A stretch of 43,607 bases of DNA. Source: an uncultured Pelagibacteraceae bacterium (GTDB taxonomy: Bacteria > Pseudomonadota > Alphaproteobacteria > Pelagibacterales > Pelagibacteraceae). The notes beneath the pieces were generated by a model that had not been told where the DNA came from, did not search any database, and saw only the letters and a program-made list of their open reading frames with translations. The translations under genes were made by a program, and so were the position numbers. This document shows positions 1-8,683 of the stretch, in pieces (the first letter of the stretch is position 1; every line of letters begins with the position of its first letter). Location: NCBI GenBank assembly GCA_902622655.1, contig CACNQY010000009.1, positions 1 through 43,607 on the forward strand. Reading direction: 5' to 3'.

Positions 1-296
1 CTTACTGTCTCTCTTGGTACATTAAGATATTCTGCAATTTCAGATTTTTTTATACTTAAAGGTTCTAATGAATTAATATTTAAAATTTCATCATAGCTAT
101 AATTCATGTTTCTTTTGCTCATTGATTTAAGGGCTTTAAAAACTAAAAATGAAAGAATTAAATTACAATCTAAATCTCTAACGATCGAATTTTGACCTTG
201 ATATAAAAATTCCGAAACCAATATAAAATGAGCTCGGGAATAATCTCCCTGATATTTGCTTATTACTGAAAAAATTTCTTTATCGTTAAATTCCAT
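1..296 (-). CDS. HTH transcriptional regulator, truncated at window edge
   Basis: I translated the minus strand from an ATG at 296 and found an open frame of 98 codons with no stop that runs off the left edge. The visible C-terminal part carries a helix-turn-helix (SIKKSEIAEYLNVPRETV) of the kind seen in Crp/Fnr-type regulators, where the second helix reads as a recognition helix. The N-terminal 75 residues are predicted helical with no cyclic-nucleotide-binding barrel, so it is not a full-length Crp/Fnr protein. The target is unknown. A sigma70-like promoter lies immediately upstream. Confidence is good that this is a coding region and moderate that it is a DNA-binding regulator. Confidence 0.7.
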   Translation of the reverse strand, partial: MEFNDKEIFSVISKYQGDYSRAHFILVSEFLYQGQNSIVRDLDCNLILSFLVFKALKSMSKRNMNYSYDEILNINSLEPLSIKKSEIAEYLNVPRETV

Positions 297-302
297 AAAC
301 TT

Positions 303-331
303 ATTATGCCCAAAATGGTGATTATTTCCAA
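303..331 (-). promoter_or_regulatory. candidate sigma70 promoter of the HTH regulator
   Basis: On the minus strand TTGGAA (326-331) and CATAAT (303-308) are separated by exactly 17 bp. The predicted transcription start would fall at or next to the ATG at 296, implying a leaderless or nearly leaderless message. In such AT-rich DNA chance matches are common, so this is tentative. Confidence 0.3.
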
Positions 332-408
332 TGATTAATATGAGACAAAATATAATTAAAAAATAAGATATTCTCTCATTTTACAAAATAACAAAAAAAG
401 TTATTTAC

Positions 409-1464
409 TTATTTGTACTCTATTGAAGTTAACTCATATAAACGACTAATAGTACGTTTAAATGGTTTTTCTAGTAATTTTGAGGATGTAAGTTCATCTA
501 GGCTTTGATTGGTTGTAACTGATATTGGTATATTTTTATCATATATAACATCCAATAAAGTTATAAAGCGTTGCTGCTGATTTGGATTATTGTCATCAAA
601 TTTTGGTATTTGATCTATCACAATGAACTTACAATTTTTTATTATTTCTAAATAATCTTCTGCACCTAAATTTTTATCACATAAATCTTTAAAATTAAAC
701 CTAGCGATTCCTTCATAAAAGTTTTCAATATTAAAATTTCTTCCTTTGACATTTATTATTTTTAGACTCTGCTTCTTATCTCTTGTAATAGTTCTAAAAA
801 ATTTATTTATTTTAAAATTAGTTTCCTTGTTAAGTGGATAAAAATATCTTTGTTTTTCATTATTACTTTGTTTTCTATAATCATCTTTAATTTTAAGTTC
901 ATTTTCATTAGATTGCTGTTCCATGATTTGAATAAATGGTTTAAATTGATCTCTTTGAAGACCATCTTTATATAATTCAGATATTTTGGTATTTGATGTT
1001 ACAATAATTTTAATATTTTCTTTAAAGATTTGATCAAATAGTTTTCCTAAAATCATAGCATCAACGATGTTTGTTACTTGAAATTCATCAAAGTAAATTA
1101 AAGAAGCTCTAGTTTTTAAATTTTTTACAAATTGATTAATTATATTTTCCTCATCTTTTCCCTTTTTTTTGTGAGCAAAATCATGGAAGCTTAACATAAA
1201 CTCGTTAAAGTGAAATTTTATTTTATTTTCTTTAATATAATTAAAAAAAAAATTTAAAATCATTGTTTTGCCAACACCAACATCCCCAAATAAATAAAAA
1301 CATTTGTAAGAGAGTTTTTTTGATACTAGTCTAGAAAAAAAAGATTTAAAATTACTACGATAAAATTGATCTAATTTTTTGACAATTTCAATTTGATCTG
1401 GATTAATTTCTAATATTTCATTATTGCAATAAGTTATAAAGTTTTTTTGAAAATTATTTACCAT
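409..1464 (-). CDS. zapE: ZapE/AFG1-type cell-division ATPase
   Basis: This is an AFG1/ZapE family P-loop ATPase; ZapE in other proteobacteria associates with the FtsZ ring. Starting at ATG 1464 gives 351 residues. Walker A is GDVGVGKT at about residues 60-67 and Walker B is LIYFDEF at about 122-128, followed by the family's VTNIVDAMIL sensor region. The frame stays open upstream to 1524, but those extra 20 codons lie inside the upstream cupin gene. I chose MVNNFQKNF because it leaves only an 11-bp overlap with that gene's stop at 1454 and fits the family N-terminus. It is the last gene of a minus-strand run. No strong Shine-Dalgarno sequence is visible. Confidence 0.85.
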   Translation of the reverse strand: MVNNFQKNFITYCNNEILEINPDQIEIVKKLDQFYRSNFKSFFSRLVSKKLSYKCFYLFGDVGVGKTMILNFFFNYIKENKIKFHFNEFMLSFHDFAHKKKGKDEENIINQFVKNLKTRASLIYFDEFQVTNIVDAMILGKLFDQIFKENIKIIVTSNTKISELYKDGLQRDQFKPFIQIMEQQSNENELKIKDDYRKQSNNEKQRYFYPLNKETNFKINKFFRTITRDKKQSLKIINVKGRNFNIENFYEGIARFNFKDLCDKNLGAEDYLEIIKNCKFIVIDQIPKFDDNNPNQQQRFITLLDVIYDKNIPISVTTNQSLDELTSSKLLEKPFKRTISRLYELTSIEYK

Positions 1465-1894
1465 TATTTTTTTTTGTTTTAAAATCAATGCCATATTCTG
1501 ATCTTGGTCCTTTTCGTAAGCCAAAAGGTCCTGAAATAAATAATGTTAATGGTTTAGTGCCTGGTTTTATATCAACTCGATGTAAATTATTTGCAGATCT
1601 AAATCCTATATAACCGGGTGGTCGCCAAAATTTACCTTCATTTAATGTTTCCCAATAACCGTCTCTTAAAATTATAGTTATATAAGGAAAAGTATGATTG
1701 TGAACTCCCTCTCCATGATCATCAGCTAACATTTCATGTATTAGTATATTAAATGGAAACCACTTAGGACGGTGACGCATTAATACATAATATCGATTCA
1801 TCCAGGGTTTTGCTTCATTGAATCTAGGATGAGATGGTCCTCTATCTAATACTACTTTCTTTCTTCCAATCTTTTCTAAAAATTTTAAGAACAT
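1454..1894 (-). CDS. small cupin-like protein
   Basis: The product is a 146-residue protein with a single cupin-like barrel. HNH (residues 65-67) followed by a beta-rich stretch and a later His (about 105, in ANNLHRV) resemble the metal-binding histidines of cupin motifs 1 and 2. There is no signal peptide or membrane segment. It lies between the BamB-like gene (2 nt upstream) and zapE (11-bp overlap), so it is probably co-transcribed with envelope and division genes. I do not recognise a characterised homologue and the substrate is unknown. The fold assignment is an inference from motif spacing. Confidence 0.7.
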   Translation of the reverse strand: MFLKFLEKIGRKKVVLDRGPSHPRFNEAKPWMNRYYVLMRHRPKWFPFNILIHEMLADDHGEGVHNHTFPYITIILRDGYWETLNEGKFWRPPGYIGFRSANNLHRVDIKPGTKPLTLFISGPFGLRKGPRSEYGIDFKTKKNNGK

Positions 1895-1896
1895 AA

Positions 1897-3195
1897 TTAA
1901 TCATACTTTATGATGGAACCATTTCTTACTACATATAAATTTTTATTAAAAATAAATGGTTCTGAAATAAAGTCACTAGAGATCTTTTCAATTTTAACTG
2001 TATTTCCAAGACTAATTCCAACTATGATTATTTTACCATCCGAATTTGTTAAATATAAATTATTTTTTCCAATTACAAATCCAACAGGATTGATATTTTT
2101 TCTTTTTTTCTCTTTATAGTGATTATAAAGATTAGTTATTCTAATTATATTACCTTTGTTTTTATCTATTATATAAAAGTAACCATCGTTGGAAATTGTT
2201 AAAATTAGGTTACCAATCAATCTGGGAGTAACATTTGAATTAATATTGGTAATCCAATTTATAGTACCTGTTTTTAAATCTATTGAATAAAATTCATCTT
2301 TATTATTTGAAAAATATAATGATTTGCCATCAGATACAATTTTAGAAGTTTTAAAGTTATAAGACTCATTAATAATATCGCTACTTTGAGTTGGTAATTG
2401 CCAAACAATTAAACCTGTTTCAATATCCACAGCTGTAATATCACCAATAGAGTTTAAAAAAATGACTTTTTCATTAATAATTATTAGAGAAAATTTAGAA
2501 AGTGAAATTGTAAATGTATCTTCTGTTTGTGTATTCCAGCATTCATTACCATCTAAAATAAAATAACATCTTAATGTATTTTTATAATCTACAACAAATA
2601 TCTTATCTTTGTATTTTTTTATTTCTGAGTTAAAAGGGTAAGTATTACTTTTTTTCCAATTTAGTTTACCTGTTTTTAAATTTATAGAATAATATTTTGC
2701 TATGCTATCAGCAACTAAAAGATTCTGATTATCTAAAATAAATTTTAGTTTTGGTCCTAACTTTTTTTCCGCTTTTGAATAGTTATTTTGCTTCCAAATA
2801 ATTTTTTGATTGTTGTCATATCTTATAATTGAACCCTTTTTATCAAAAAATACTATTCCATCTTTTAAAAAAACTGGTTTAAAATTTAATTGATTAATTT
2901 CATCTAGTTTTGAAAATTTAAAGCTAGCGATTTTATTGAATCTGCCATCATAATCTTGAGGACCATAATAATTTAAATTATCATTGATTATATTACTAGA
3001 TTTAATTTTAGATAAATCTAATTTTAATCCTTGATTGAATTCCGAAACAGATCTCTTTTCTTCAACAAAAACTTTTTTAATGTTTTTGCTTGTTTCTAAT
3101 TTATTTTCTTTATTTTTCCAAATCCTAGAATTTTCATTTAATGAGCAGTGGCTTAGTAAAACTAATAAAATTAAAGATATTAAAATTTTATTCAC
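1897..3195 (-). CDS. bamB: BamB-like outer-membrane assembly lipoprotein (PQQ-type propeller)
   Basis: The protein has 432 residues. A lipoprotein signal peptide ends at Cys17 (lipobox LLSHC), and repeated blades follow with motifs such as KTGKLNWKKSN, ETGLIVWQLPT and KTGTINWITNI. These are the W-containing repeats of PQQ-type beta-propellers. BamB scaffolds the BAM complex that inserts outer-membrane proteins and is anchored in the periplasmic leaflet of the outer membrane. It overlaps the 3' end of the YfgM-like gene by 8 bp; yfgM-bamB adjacency is also found in gammaproteobacteria, which supports the call. The der GTPase gene that often follows is absent here. A generic PQQ-repeat lipoprotein cannot be excluded. 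Confidence 0.8.
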   Translation of the reverse strand: MNKILISLILLVLLSHCSLNENSRIWKNKENKLETSKNIKKVFVEEKRSVSEFNQGLKLDLSKIKSSNIINDNLNYYGPQDYDGRFNKIASFKFSKLDEINQLNFKPVFLKDGIVFFDKKGSIIRYDNNQKIIWKQNNYSKAEKKLGPKLKFILDNQNLLVADSIAKYYSINLKTGKLNWKKSNTYPFNSEIKKYKDKIFVVDYKNTLRCYFILDGNECWNTQTEDTFTISLSKFSLIIINEKVIFLNSIGDITAVDIETGLIVWQLPTQSSDIINESYNFKTSKIVSDGKSLYFSNNKDEFYSIDLKTGTINWITNINSNVTPRLIGNLILTISNDGYFYIIDKNKGNIIRITNLYNHYKEKKRKNINPVGFVIGKNNLYLTNSDGKIIIVGISLGNTVKIEKISSDFISEPFIFNKNLYVVRNGSIIKYD

Positions 3196-3832
3196 TCAAG
3201 TCTCTATTCAATCTTTTTTCTGCTTGCAGCTTTATATCTATATTTGAATTTTCTAAAGCTACTATTTGATTGAAAAACTCTTTTGCTTTTTCTTTTTGAT
3301 TTTGTGAATAAAAATATTCAGCCATTAAATATAAAGCATGAGATTTCCATACACTTTTTGAATTAATAAGTGGATTTAACATGTTCAAAAGTTCACTTTC
3401 TTGAGCATTATCTGCATTGTATAAAGCTTTTTTATAAATTACTAAATTTTTTATCTCGTCATCTAATGAAGTACTATTTATCAAAATATTAAATAATGAA
3501 TTTATCTTTTCTAGATCATCCACAAGATTTTTATCAATAATAAAGTAAAGTGCTAATGGAGAATAAGTTGGGTCTTTCTTATTAATAATTTCAATTAAGC
3601 TAGCTGCAGTTTTATCTTTTGAGCTCTCTAAATACTCTATTGTTATTGAGTTAAAGTTATCTGATATTTCTTTTTTCTTTTGTATTCTATATTTATCAAA
3701 ACTATAAATACCTATTACAACAATAATTAAAATTATTACGGCAGAAATAATTTTATTTTTATTATTAATAAAAAAATTTTTAATTTTTTCATTTCTGGTA
3801 TTAGCATTAATAATTGATAAATCTTCGTCCAT
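3188..3832 (-). CDS. YfgM-like membrane-anchored TPR protein
   Basis: This 214-residue protein has a short cytoplasmic N-terminus, one transmembrane helix at about 28-45, and a helical C-terminal region consistent with degenerate tetratricopeptide repeats (for example ALYLMAEYFYSQNQKEKAKEFF). This matches the architecture of YfgM, an ancillary SecYEG/periplasmic chaperone-network protein. The downstream gene encodes a BamB-like protein, as in the yfgM-bamB arrangement elsewhere, and overlaps it by 8 bp. It starts just 2 nt after the aconitase stop, so it may be co-transcribed with acnA. Function is inferred from architecture and context. Confidence 0.7.
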   Translation of the reverse strand: MDEDLSIINANTRNEKIKNFFINNKNKIISAVIILIIVVIGIYSFDKYRIQKKKEISDNFNSITIEYLESSKDKTAASLIEIINKKDPTYSPLALYFIIDKNLVDDLEKINSLFNILINSTSLDDEIKNLVIYKKALYNADNAQESELLNMLNPLINSKSVWKSHALYLMAEYFYSQNQKEKAKEFFNQIVALENSNIDIKLQAEKRLNRDLSE

Positions 3833-3834
3833 AA

Positions 3835-6504
3835 TTAAATCATATTCCGTAATACGTATTGTAGAATACCTCCATTTTTGTAGTATTCTAATTCATTTTT
3901 AGTATCAATTCTGCATATTGTTTTAACCTTTTTAATTACACCTGACACGTACTTTATTTCTAATAATAATTCATCAGATGGGTTGATACCTTTTTCAATA
4001 TCAACTACACTGATTAGCTCAGATCCAATTAAGTTTAGATTTTTTCTGTTTGTATCATTGGTAAATTGCAAAGGTAAAATACCCATTCCAATTAAATTTG
4101 ATCTGTGTATTCTTTCAAAACTTTCTGCTATTACAGCCTTTACTCCTAATAATTTGGTTCCCTTAGCTGCCCAATCTCTAGATGATCCAGTTCCATATTC
4201 TTTACCACCGATTACAACTAAATCTGTTCCTCTCTTTTTATACTCAACAACAGCATCATAAACTGGAAGAATTTTTTCTTCTGGATATAACTTTGTAAAT
4301 CCACCTTCTGTTCCTGGTGCCATTTCATTTCTTATTCTAATATTTGCAAAAGTTCCTCTCATCATAACTTCGTGATTTCCTCTTCTTGAACCGTAAGAAT
4401 TGTAGTCTTTTGGTAAAATTTGATTTTTCATAAAATATTCACCTGTTGGACTATCTTTTTGGATACTTCCAGCTGGTGATATGTGATCAGTGGTGACCAT
4501 GTCTCCCAAAATAAGTAATGGTCTTGCATCTTTAATTTCTTTAAAGCCTTCGGGCTCATCAGGTAATGAGTCAAAAAAAGGTGGTTTTTTTACATAAGTC
4601 GATCCCTCATCCCAGTTATAAATACTACTTTTGTCTGTTTTGATTTTCTGCCACTGACTTGGGCCCTCTGAAACATTAGAGTACCTTTGAATAAACATTT
4701 CTGCATTAAGAGATTTTTTTAAAGTTTCCTCTATTTCTTTATTTGAAGGCCAAATGTCTTTTAAAAATATATCATTACCATTTTTATCTTTTCCTAATTT
4801 GTCTTTATATAAATCAAACTCCATGTGTCCTGCAATAGCATAAGCAACAACCAATGGTGGTGAAGCAAGGTAATTTGCTTTTATATGTGGAGAAATTCTT
4901 CCTTCAAAATTTCTATTTCCAGATAAAACAGAAACCGCATAAATGTTTTCTTTTTGTATGGCTTCGACTATATTTTCTGCCAGAGGTCCTGAATTTCCTA
5001 TACAAGTTGTGCAACCATATCCTACTAAATTAAAACCCAATTTGTCCAAATAAACATTTAATCCTGCTTTTTTTAAATAATCAGTCACAACTTGAGATCC
5101 TGGTGCTAACGAAGTTTTTACCCACGGTTTAACTTCAAGTCCAAGCTCAACTGCCCTTTTAGCTAACAATCCAGCTCCAATTAAAACATTTGGATTAGAT
5201 GTATTGGTACATGAAGTAATTGCGGCAATTAATATAGAGCCATCTTTTATTTCATAATCACTATTAGGTACTTTTGAAACAGATTTTTCTTTTTTGCCTG
5301 TCGCCTCTTGCATAACTTTTTTAAATGAATTTGGAGCTTCATTTAAAAGTACTTTATCTTGAGGTCTTTTGGGACCCGATATTGTTGGAACAACATTAGC
5401 CATATCTAATGATATAATGTCAGTAAACACTATGTCTTCACTAGCCCACAAACCTTGTTCTTTAGCATATCTTTCAACAACATCTACAGTATGTTGATCT
5501 CGTCCTGAAAATTTTAAATATTTTAAAGTTTCATTATCTATTGGAAAAAAACCACAAGTAGCACCATATTCTGGTGCCATATTTGCAATAGTGGCTCTAT
5601 CTGCAAGAGTTAAGTTCTTTAAACCTTCTCCGTAAAATTCAACAAATTTTCCCACTACTCCTTTATCCCTTAACATTTTTACTACAGTTAAAACTAAATC
5701 AGTCGCAGTAGTACCCTCCGGCATTTTATTTTTCATCTCAAAACCAATTACTTCAGGAATTAACATTGAAATTGGTTGACCTAACATTCCTGCCTCAGCT
5801 TCAATTCCACCAACTCCCCAACCTAAAACTGACAATCCATTAACCATAGTTGTATGACTATCAGTGCCTACCAGAGTGTCTGGAAATAAATAATTGTCTC
5901 CATTAAATTCTTCTGACCAAACTACCTTAGATAAGTATTCTAAATTAACTTGGTGACATATTCCTGTACCTGGAGGAACTATTCTAAAATTATTAAATGC
6001 TTGTTGACCCCATTTCAAAAAAGAATATCTTTCACCATTTCTCTCAAATTCTATATCAACATTTTTTTCAAAAGAATCTGATTTTGCTGATTGATCAACT
6101 TGCACTGAATGATCAATCACAAGATCTACTGCAGATAAAGGATTAATCGTATTTGGGTCTTTATTTTTATCTTTAACTGCTTCTCGCATTGCTGCGAGAT
6201 CAGCTACAGCTGGAATACCTGTATAATCTTGTAGCAACACTCTTGCTGGTCTATAAGCAATTTCAGTTTTAGATTTTTTTGTTTTCAACCATTCTTTTAT
6301 TGCCTCTATTTGCTTTTTATTTACTGATATATCATCTTCATATCTTAGAAGATTTTCTAACAAAACTTTTAGAGATTTTGGAAGTTTTGAAATGCCCTCT
6401 AAACCATTTTTTTCAGCTTCATATAGTGAAAAATATTTGTAATTCTTACTACCTACTTTAACTTCTGATAATGAATTATAAGAATTTTTTGTTCCTGGTT
6501 TCAT
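3835..6504 (-). CDS. acnA: aconitate hydratase A
   Basis: This cytoplasmic TCA-cycle enzyme interconverts citrate and isocitrate. At 889 residues it has the usual AcnA length. The [4Fe-4S] ligands are visible as the Cys in ITSCTNTSNPN and the pair in GYGCTTCIGNSG. Other landmarks are the substrate loop VGTDSHTTMVNGLSVLGWG, the linker MVTTDHISPAG, and the swivelling domain 4 with GGKEYGTGSSRDWAAKG, which carries the catalytic Ser and Arg. No truncation or frameshift is apparent. The gene begins after a 27-bp gap from the LysE-family gene and is followed closely by the YfgM-like gene. Confidence 0.97.
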   Translation of the reverse strand: MKPGTKNSYNSLSEVKVGSKNYKYFSLYEAEKNGLEGISKLPKSLKVLLENLLRYEDDISVNKKQIEAIKEWLKTKKSKTEIAYRPARVLLQDYTGIPAVADLAAMREAVKDKNKDPNTINPLSAVDLVIDHSVQVDQSAKSDSFEKNVDIEFERNGERYSFLKWGQQAFNNFRIVPPGTGICHQVNLEYLSKVVWSEEFNGDNYLFPDTLVGTDSHTTMVNGLSVLGWGVGGIEAEAGMLGQPISMLIPEVIGFEMKNKMPEGTTATDLVLTVVKMLRDKGVVGKFVEFYGEGLKNLTLADRATIANMAPEYGATCGFFPIDNETLKYLKFSGRDQHTVDVVERYAKEQGLWASEDIVFTDIISLDMANVVPTISGPKRPQDKVLLNEAPNSFKKVMQEATGKKEKSVSKVPNSDYEIKDGSILIAAITSCTNTSNPNVLIGAGLLAKRAVELGLEVKPWVKTSLAPGSQVVTDYLKKAGLNVYLDKLGFNLVGYGCTTCIGNSGPLAENIVEAIQKENIYAVSVLSGNRNFEGRISPHIKANYLASPPLVVAYAIAGHMEFDLYKDKLGKDKNGNDIFLKDIWPSNKEIEETLKKSLNAEMFIQRYSNVSEGPSQWQKIKTDKSSIYNWDEGSTYVKKPPFFDSLPDEPEGFKEIKDARPLLILGDMVTTDHISPAGSIQKDSPTGEYFMKNQILPKDYNSYGSRRGNHEVMMRGTFANIRIRNEMAPGTEGGFTKLYPEEKILPVYDAVVEYKKRGTDLVVIGGKEYGTGSSRDWAAKGTKLLGVKAVIAESFERIHRSNLIGMGILPLQFTNDTNRKNLNLIGSELISVVDIEKGINPSDELLLEIKYVSGVIKKVKTICRIDTKNELEYYKNGGILQYVLRNMI

Positions 6505-6531
6505 AATTTTTATATAATTTTATTTAACTTT

Positions 6532-7122
6532 TTAGTAATAAAATGTGGCAATACAACCTAATAGGAGCGCTGACATAACATAATTAAACGATTTAATAAA
6601 TTTCTCATTTGTCGCGAATTTCCTCATAAATTTACCTAACAATGTCCAAAAAAGAATACTTATTATAGCAAACAAAAAAGCAATTCCTAACATCCACATA
6701 GAATAATTTATAAAATTTGAGCCTGATTCTGTATAGGTTGATACCGCTATTATAGCTACTACAACTCCTTTGGGATTTAAAAATTGAAAAAGAAATGTTT
6801 CAATGAAATTTACAGGTTTTAGATTTTCATTTTGTTTTGAAGATTTGGAAAAAGATATTTTATAAGCCAAATAAATTAAAAAAATAGTTCCAGTTCCAAT
6901 TAAGATTTTTTGAATAATTGGATAAATGTTAAAAATATTAATTAAACCAAAATTAACAATTGCTAACATAGTTGTGAAACCAAAAATTACACCCAGCATA
7001 AGAGGAACAGATTTTTTTATACCATGATTAAAACCTGAATGAGATGCAACAACATTGTTGGGTCCAGGTGAACAACTAGTTACAAACATGAATAATGATA
7101 ATGATAAAATTTCTGGATGCAT
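6532..7122 (-). CDS. LysE/RhtB-family amino-acid exporter
   Basis: The product is a 196-residue polytopic inner-membrane protein with about six hydrophobic segments. The N-terminal signature SCSPGPNNVVASHSGFNHG is the conserved PGPN motif of the LysE/RhtB superfamily, and FLFQFLNPKGVVVAI is the second conserved NPK motif. The family exports amino acids or related metabolites, and the substrate cannot be told from sequence. It starts 1 nt after the stop of the csaA-like gene, so the two are almost certainly co-transcribed. Confidence 0.88.
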   Translation of the reverse strand: MHPEILSLSLFMFVTSCSPGPNNVVASHSGFNHGIKKSVPLMLGVIFGFTTMLAIVNFGLINIFNIYPIIQKILIGTGTIFLIYLAYKISFSKSSKQNENLKPVNFIETFLFQFLNPKGVVVAIIAVSTYTESGSNFINYSMWMLGIAFLFAIISILFWTLLGKFMRKFATNEKFIKSFNYVMSALLLGCIATFYY

Positions 7123-7123
7123 T

Positions 7124-7465
7124 TTATGCTATAGGCAATCCATTCTCTGATTTTTGAGACGGATGTACAAGTATTACTTTTCCATCTTTATCAATAGAAC
7201 CTAATATTAATACTTGAGAAACTATACCTGCAATATTTTTTTCAGGAAAATTACAAACTCCAATTACTTGTTTTCCCTTTAAATTTTCCTCATTATAATA
7301 ATGTGTAATTTGAGCAGAAGATTTTTTAACTCCGATTTCATCTCCAAAATCAACTTCGACTACTAAAGAAGGTTTTCTAGCCTTTTCATTTTTTTTTACC
7401 GAAATAACTGTACCCACTCTAATATCAACTTTGTCAAAGATGTCGTAGGTGATTTGTTCTTTCAT
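7124..7465 (-). CDS. csaA: CsaA-like tRNA-binding OB-fold protein
   Basis: This 113-residue stand-alone tRNA-binding domain of the EMAP/CsaA type has the core motifs FDKVDIRVGTV near the N-terminus, KQVIGVCNFPEKNIAG in the middle, and a C-terminal SENGLPIA tail. CsaA dimers bind tRNA, and a chaperone role was proposed in Bacillus. The length matches the family (about 110 residues). It is divergent from the argE-like gene, with fewer than 30 bp between the two start codons, and is the first gene of a run csaA-lysE. Confidence 0.88.
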   Translation of the reverse strand: MKEQITYDIFDKVDIRVGTVISVKKNEKARKPSLVVEVDFGDEIGVKKSSAQITHYYNEENLKGKQVIGVCNFPEKNIAGIVSQVLILGSIDKDGKVILVHPSQKSENGLPIA

Positions 7466-7481
7466 ATAATATATATATAAT
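7454..7481 (+). promoter_or_regulatory. candidate promoter of the argE-like gene
   Basis: TTGTTC (7454-7459) and a perfect TATAAT (7476-7481) are separated by 16 bp. The predicted start lies at about 7488, just before the ATG at 7493, so the message would be almost leaderless. The -35 box sits inside the 5' end of the divergent csaA-like gene. The surrounding sequence is a run of alternating TA, so the -10 match may be chance. Confidence 0.3.
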
Positions 7482-7492
7482 AGATGTTAATT

Positions 7493-8683
7493 ATGAGTAC
7501 AGAAAATAATTCAGAACTTTTGTTCAAAAACTCAGTAAAAATATTAACTGACTTAATAAGCTTTAAAACAATTTCTGGTGAGGATAATAACTCGTTAATT
7601 GATTATTGTGATGAAAAATTAATAAAACTTGGAGCAACATCTTTTAGAACTTTTGATGAGCATGGGAAGAGAGTAAATTTATTTGCGACTCTGAAAGCAA
7701 AAAACTCTAGTAATAAAAAACCAATAATTTTATCAGGGCATACGGATGTTGTTCCGGTCTCTAAAGGTTGGGCAACAGACCCGTTTACAGCAACTATTAA
7801 AGAAGATAAACTTTATGGAAGAGGATCATGTGATATGAAAGGTTTCATTGCATGCACATTAGCTTTTGCACCAATATACTCTAGGTCAAATCTTGATAGA
7901 GATATACATTTCTCATTTACATTTGATGAAGAAACTGCTTGTCAAGGAGCTCCTATACTTATTGAAGAATTAAAAAAAAGAAATATTAAAAATGGAATTT
8001 GTATTATTGGCGAACCAACAAATATGAAAATTATTGATGCTCATAAGGGATGCTATGAATATACAACTTATTTTAAAGGATTGGCTGGGCATAGCTCTGC
8101 ACCACATAAAGGTGTAAGTGCTGTTGAGTATGCATCTAGATATGTAAATAAATTAATTGAATTAAGAGAAAAGCTTAAGGAAAGATCACCTCAAGATTCT
8201 ATTTTTGATCCACCATATTCCACATTATCTATTGGTGGAGTTTTTGGTGGCATAGCTCATAATGTTATTGCAGACAAATGTCATGTTAATTGGGAAACTA
8301 GGCCTGTAGTAAAAGAGGACGCTATTTTCTTAAATCAAGAATTAGATACATATGCAAATGAAGTTTTGCTACCAGAAATGAAAAAAGTTTTTTCAAATGC
8401 ATCAATTGAAAAAGAAATTATTGGTGAAATAATTGGTTTTGATAGAGAAGAAAAATCTGAGGCTTGTGAATTAATTTCGAGTTTAACAGGAGATAATTCT
8501 AGACAAGTAGTATCTTTTGGAACTGAAGCAGGTTTGTTTCAGGAAATTGGAATTAGCACTGTTGTTTGCGGTCCTGGCTCAATTGAACAAGCACATAAAA
8601 TCGATGAATTTATAGTATTAGATGAATTAAAAAAATGTCTTAAACTACTAGAGGGAATTAAAGAAAAATCTATTTCAAATTAG
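7493..8683 (+). CDS. argE: ArgE-type M20 N-acyl-amino-acid deacetylase
   Basis: This M20 family metallopeptidase has about 396 residues. Zinc-site motifs are SGHTDVVP (His-x-Asp), GRGSCDMKG (bridging Asp), DEETACQGAP (catalytic Glu pair) and GEPT. GLAGHSSAPHKGVSAVEY marks the lid/dimerisation domain, and a C-terminal His lies in IEQAHKIDEF. The family norm is acetylornithine deacetylase, releasing ornithine. An ATG also exists at 7484, but MSTENN at 7493 fits better with the -10 box just upstream. No arginine-biosynthesis genes adjoin it. Given the DoeA-like gene about 11 kb away, deacetylation of another N-acetyl diamino acid such as N-acetyl-diaminobutyrate is possible but unproven. Confidence 0.82.
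   Translation: MSTENNSELLFKNSVKILTDLISFKTISGEDNNSLIDYCDEKLIKLGATSFRTFDEHGKRVNLFATLKAKNSSNKKPIILSGHTDVVPVSKGWATDPFTATIKEDKLYGRGSCDMKGFIACTLAFAPIYSRSNLDRDIHFSFTFDEETACQGAPILIEELKKRNIKNGICIIGEPTNMKIIDAHKGCYEYTTYFKGLAGHSSAPHKGVSAVEYASRYVNKLIELREKLKERSPQDSIFDPPYSTLSIGGVFGGIAHNVIADKCHVNWETRPVVKEDAIFLNQELDTYANEVLLPEMKKVFSNASIEKEIIGEIIGFDREEKSEACELISSLTGDNSRQVVSFGTEAGLFQEIGISTVVCGPGSIEQAHKIDEFIVLDELKKCLKLLEGIKEKSISN

Noticed and set aside
386..406. AAATAAC / GTTATTT hairpin with a T7 loop after zapE
   Set aside because: Only A/T-dominated 7-bp stem and no clear U-tract after it; too weak to call a terminator in such AT-rich sequence.
1465..1524. Longer N-terminus for the ZapE-type protein starting at 1524
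   Set aside because: The extra 20 codons lie within the upstream cupin gene and are not family-like; ATG 1464 leaves an 11-bp overlap and a normal N-terminus.
1910..2119. Plus-strand open frame opposite the BamB-like gene, and similar frames opposite other genes
   Set aside because: These are antisense shadows of well-supported genes with no family features or translation signals.
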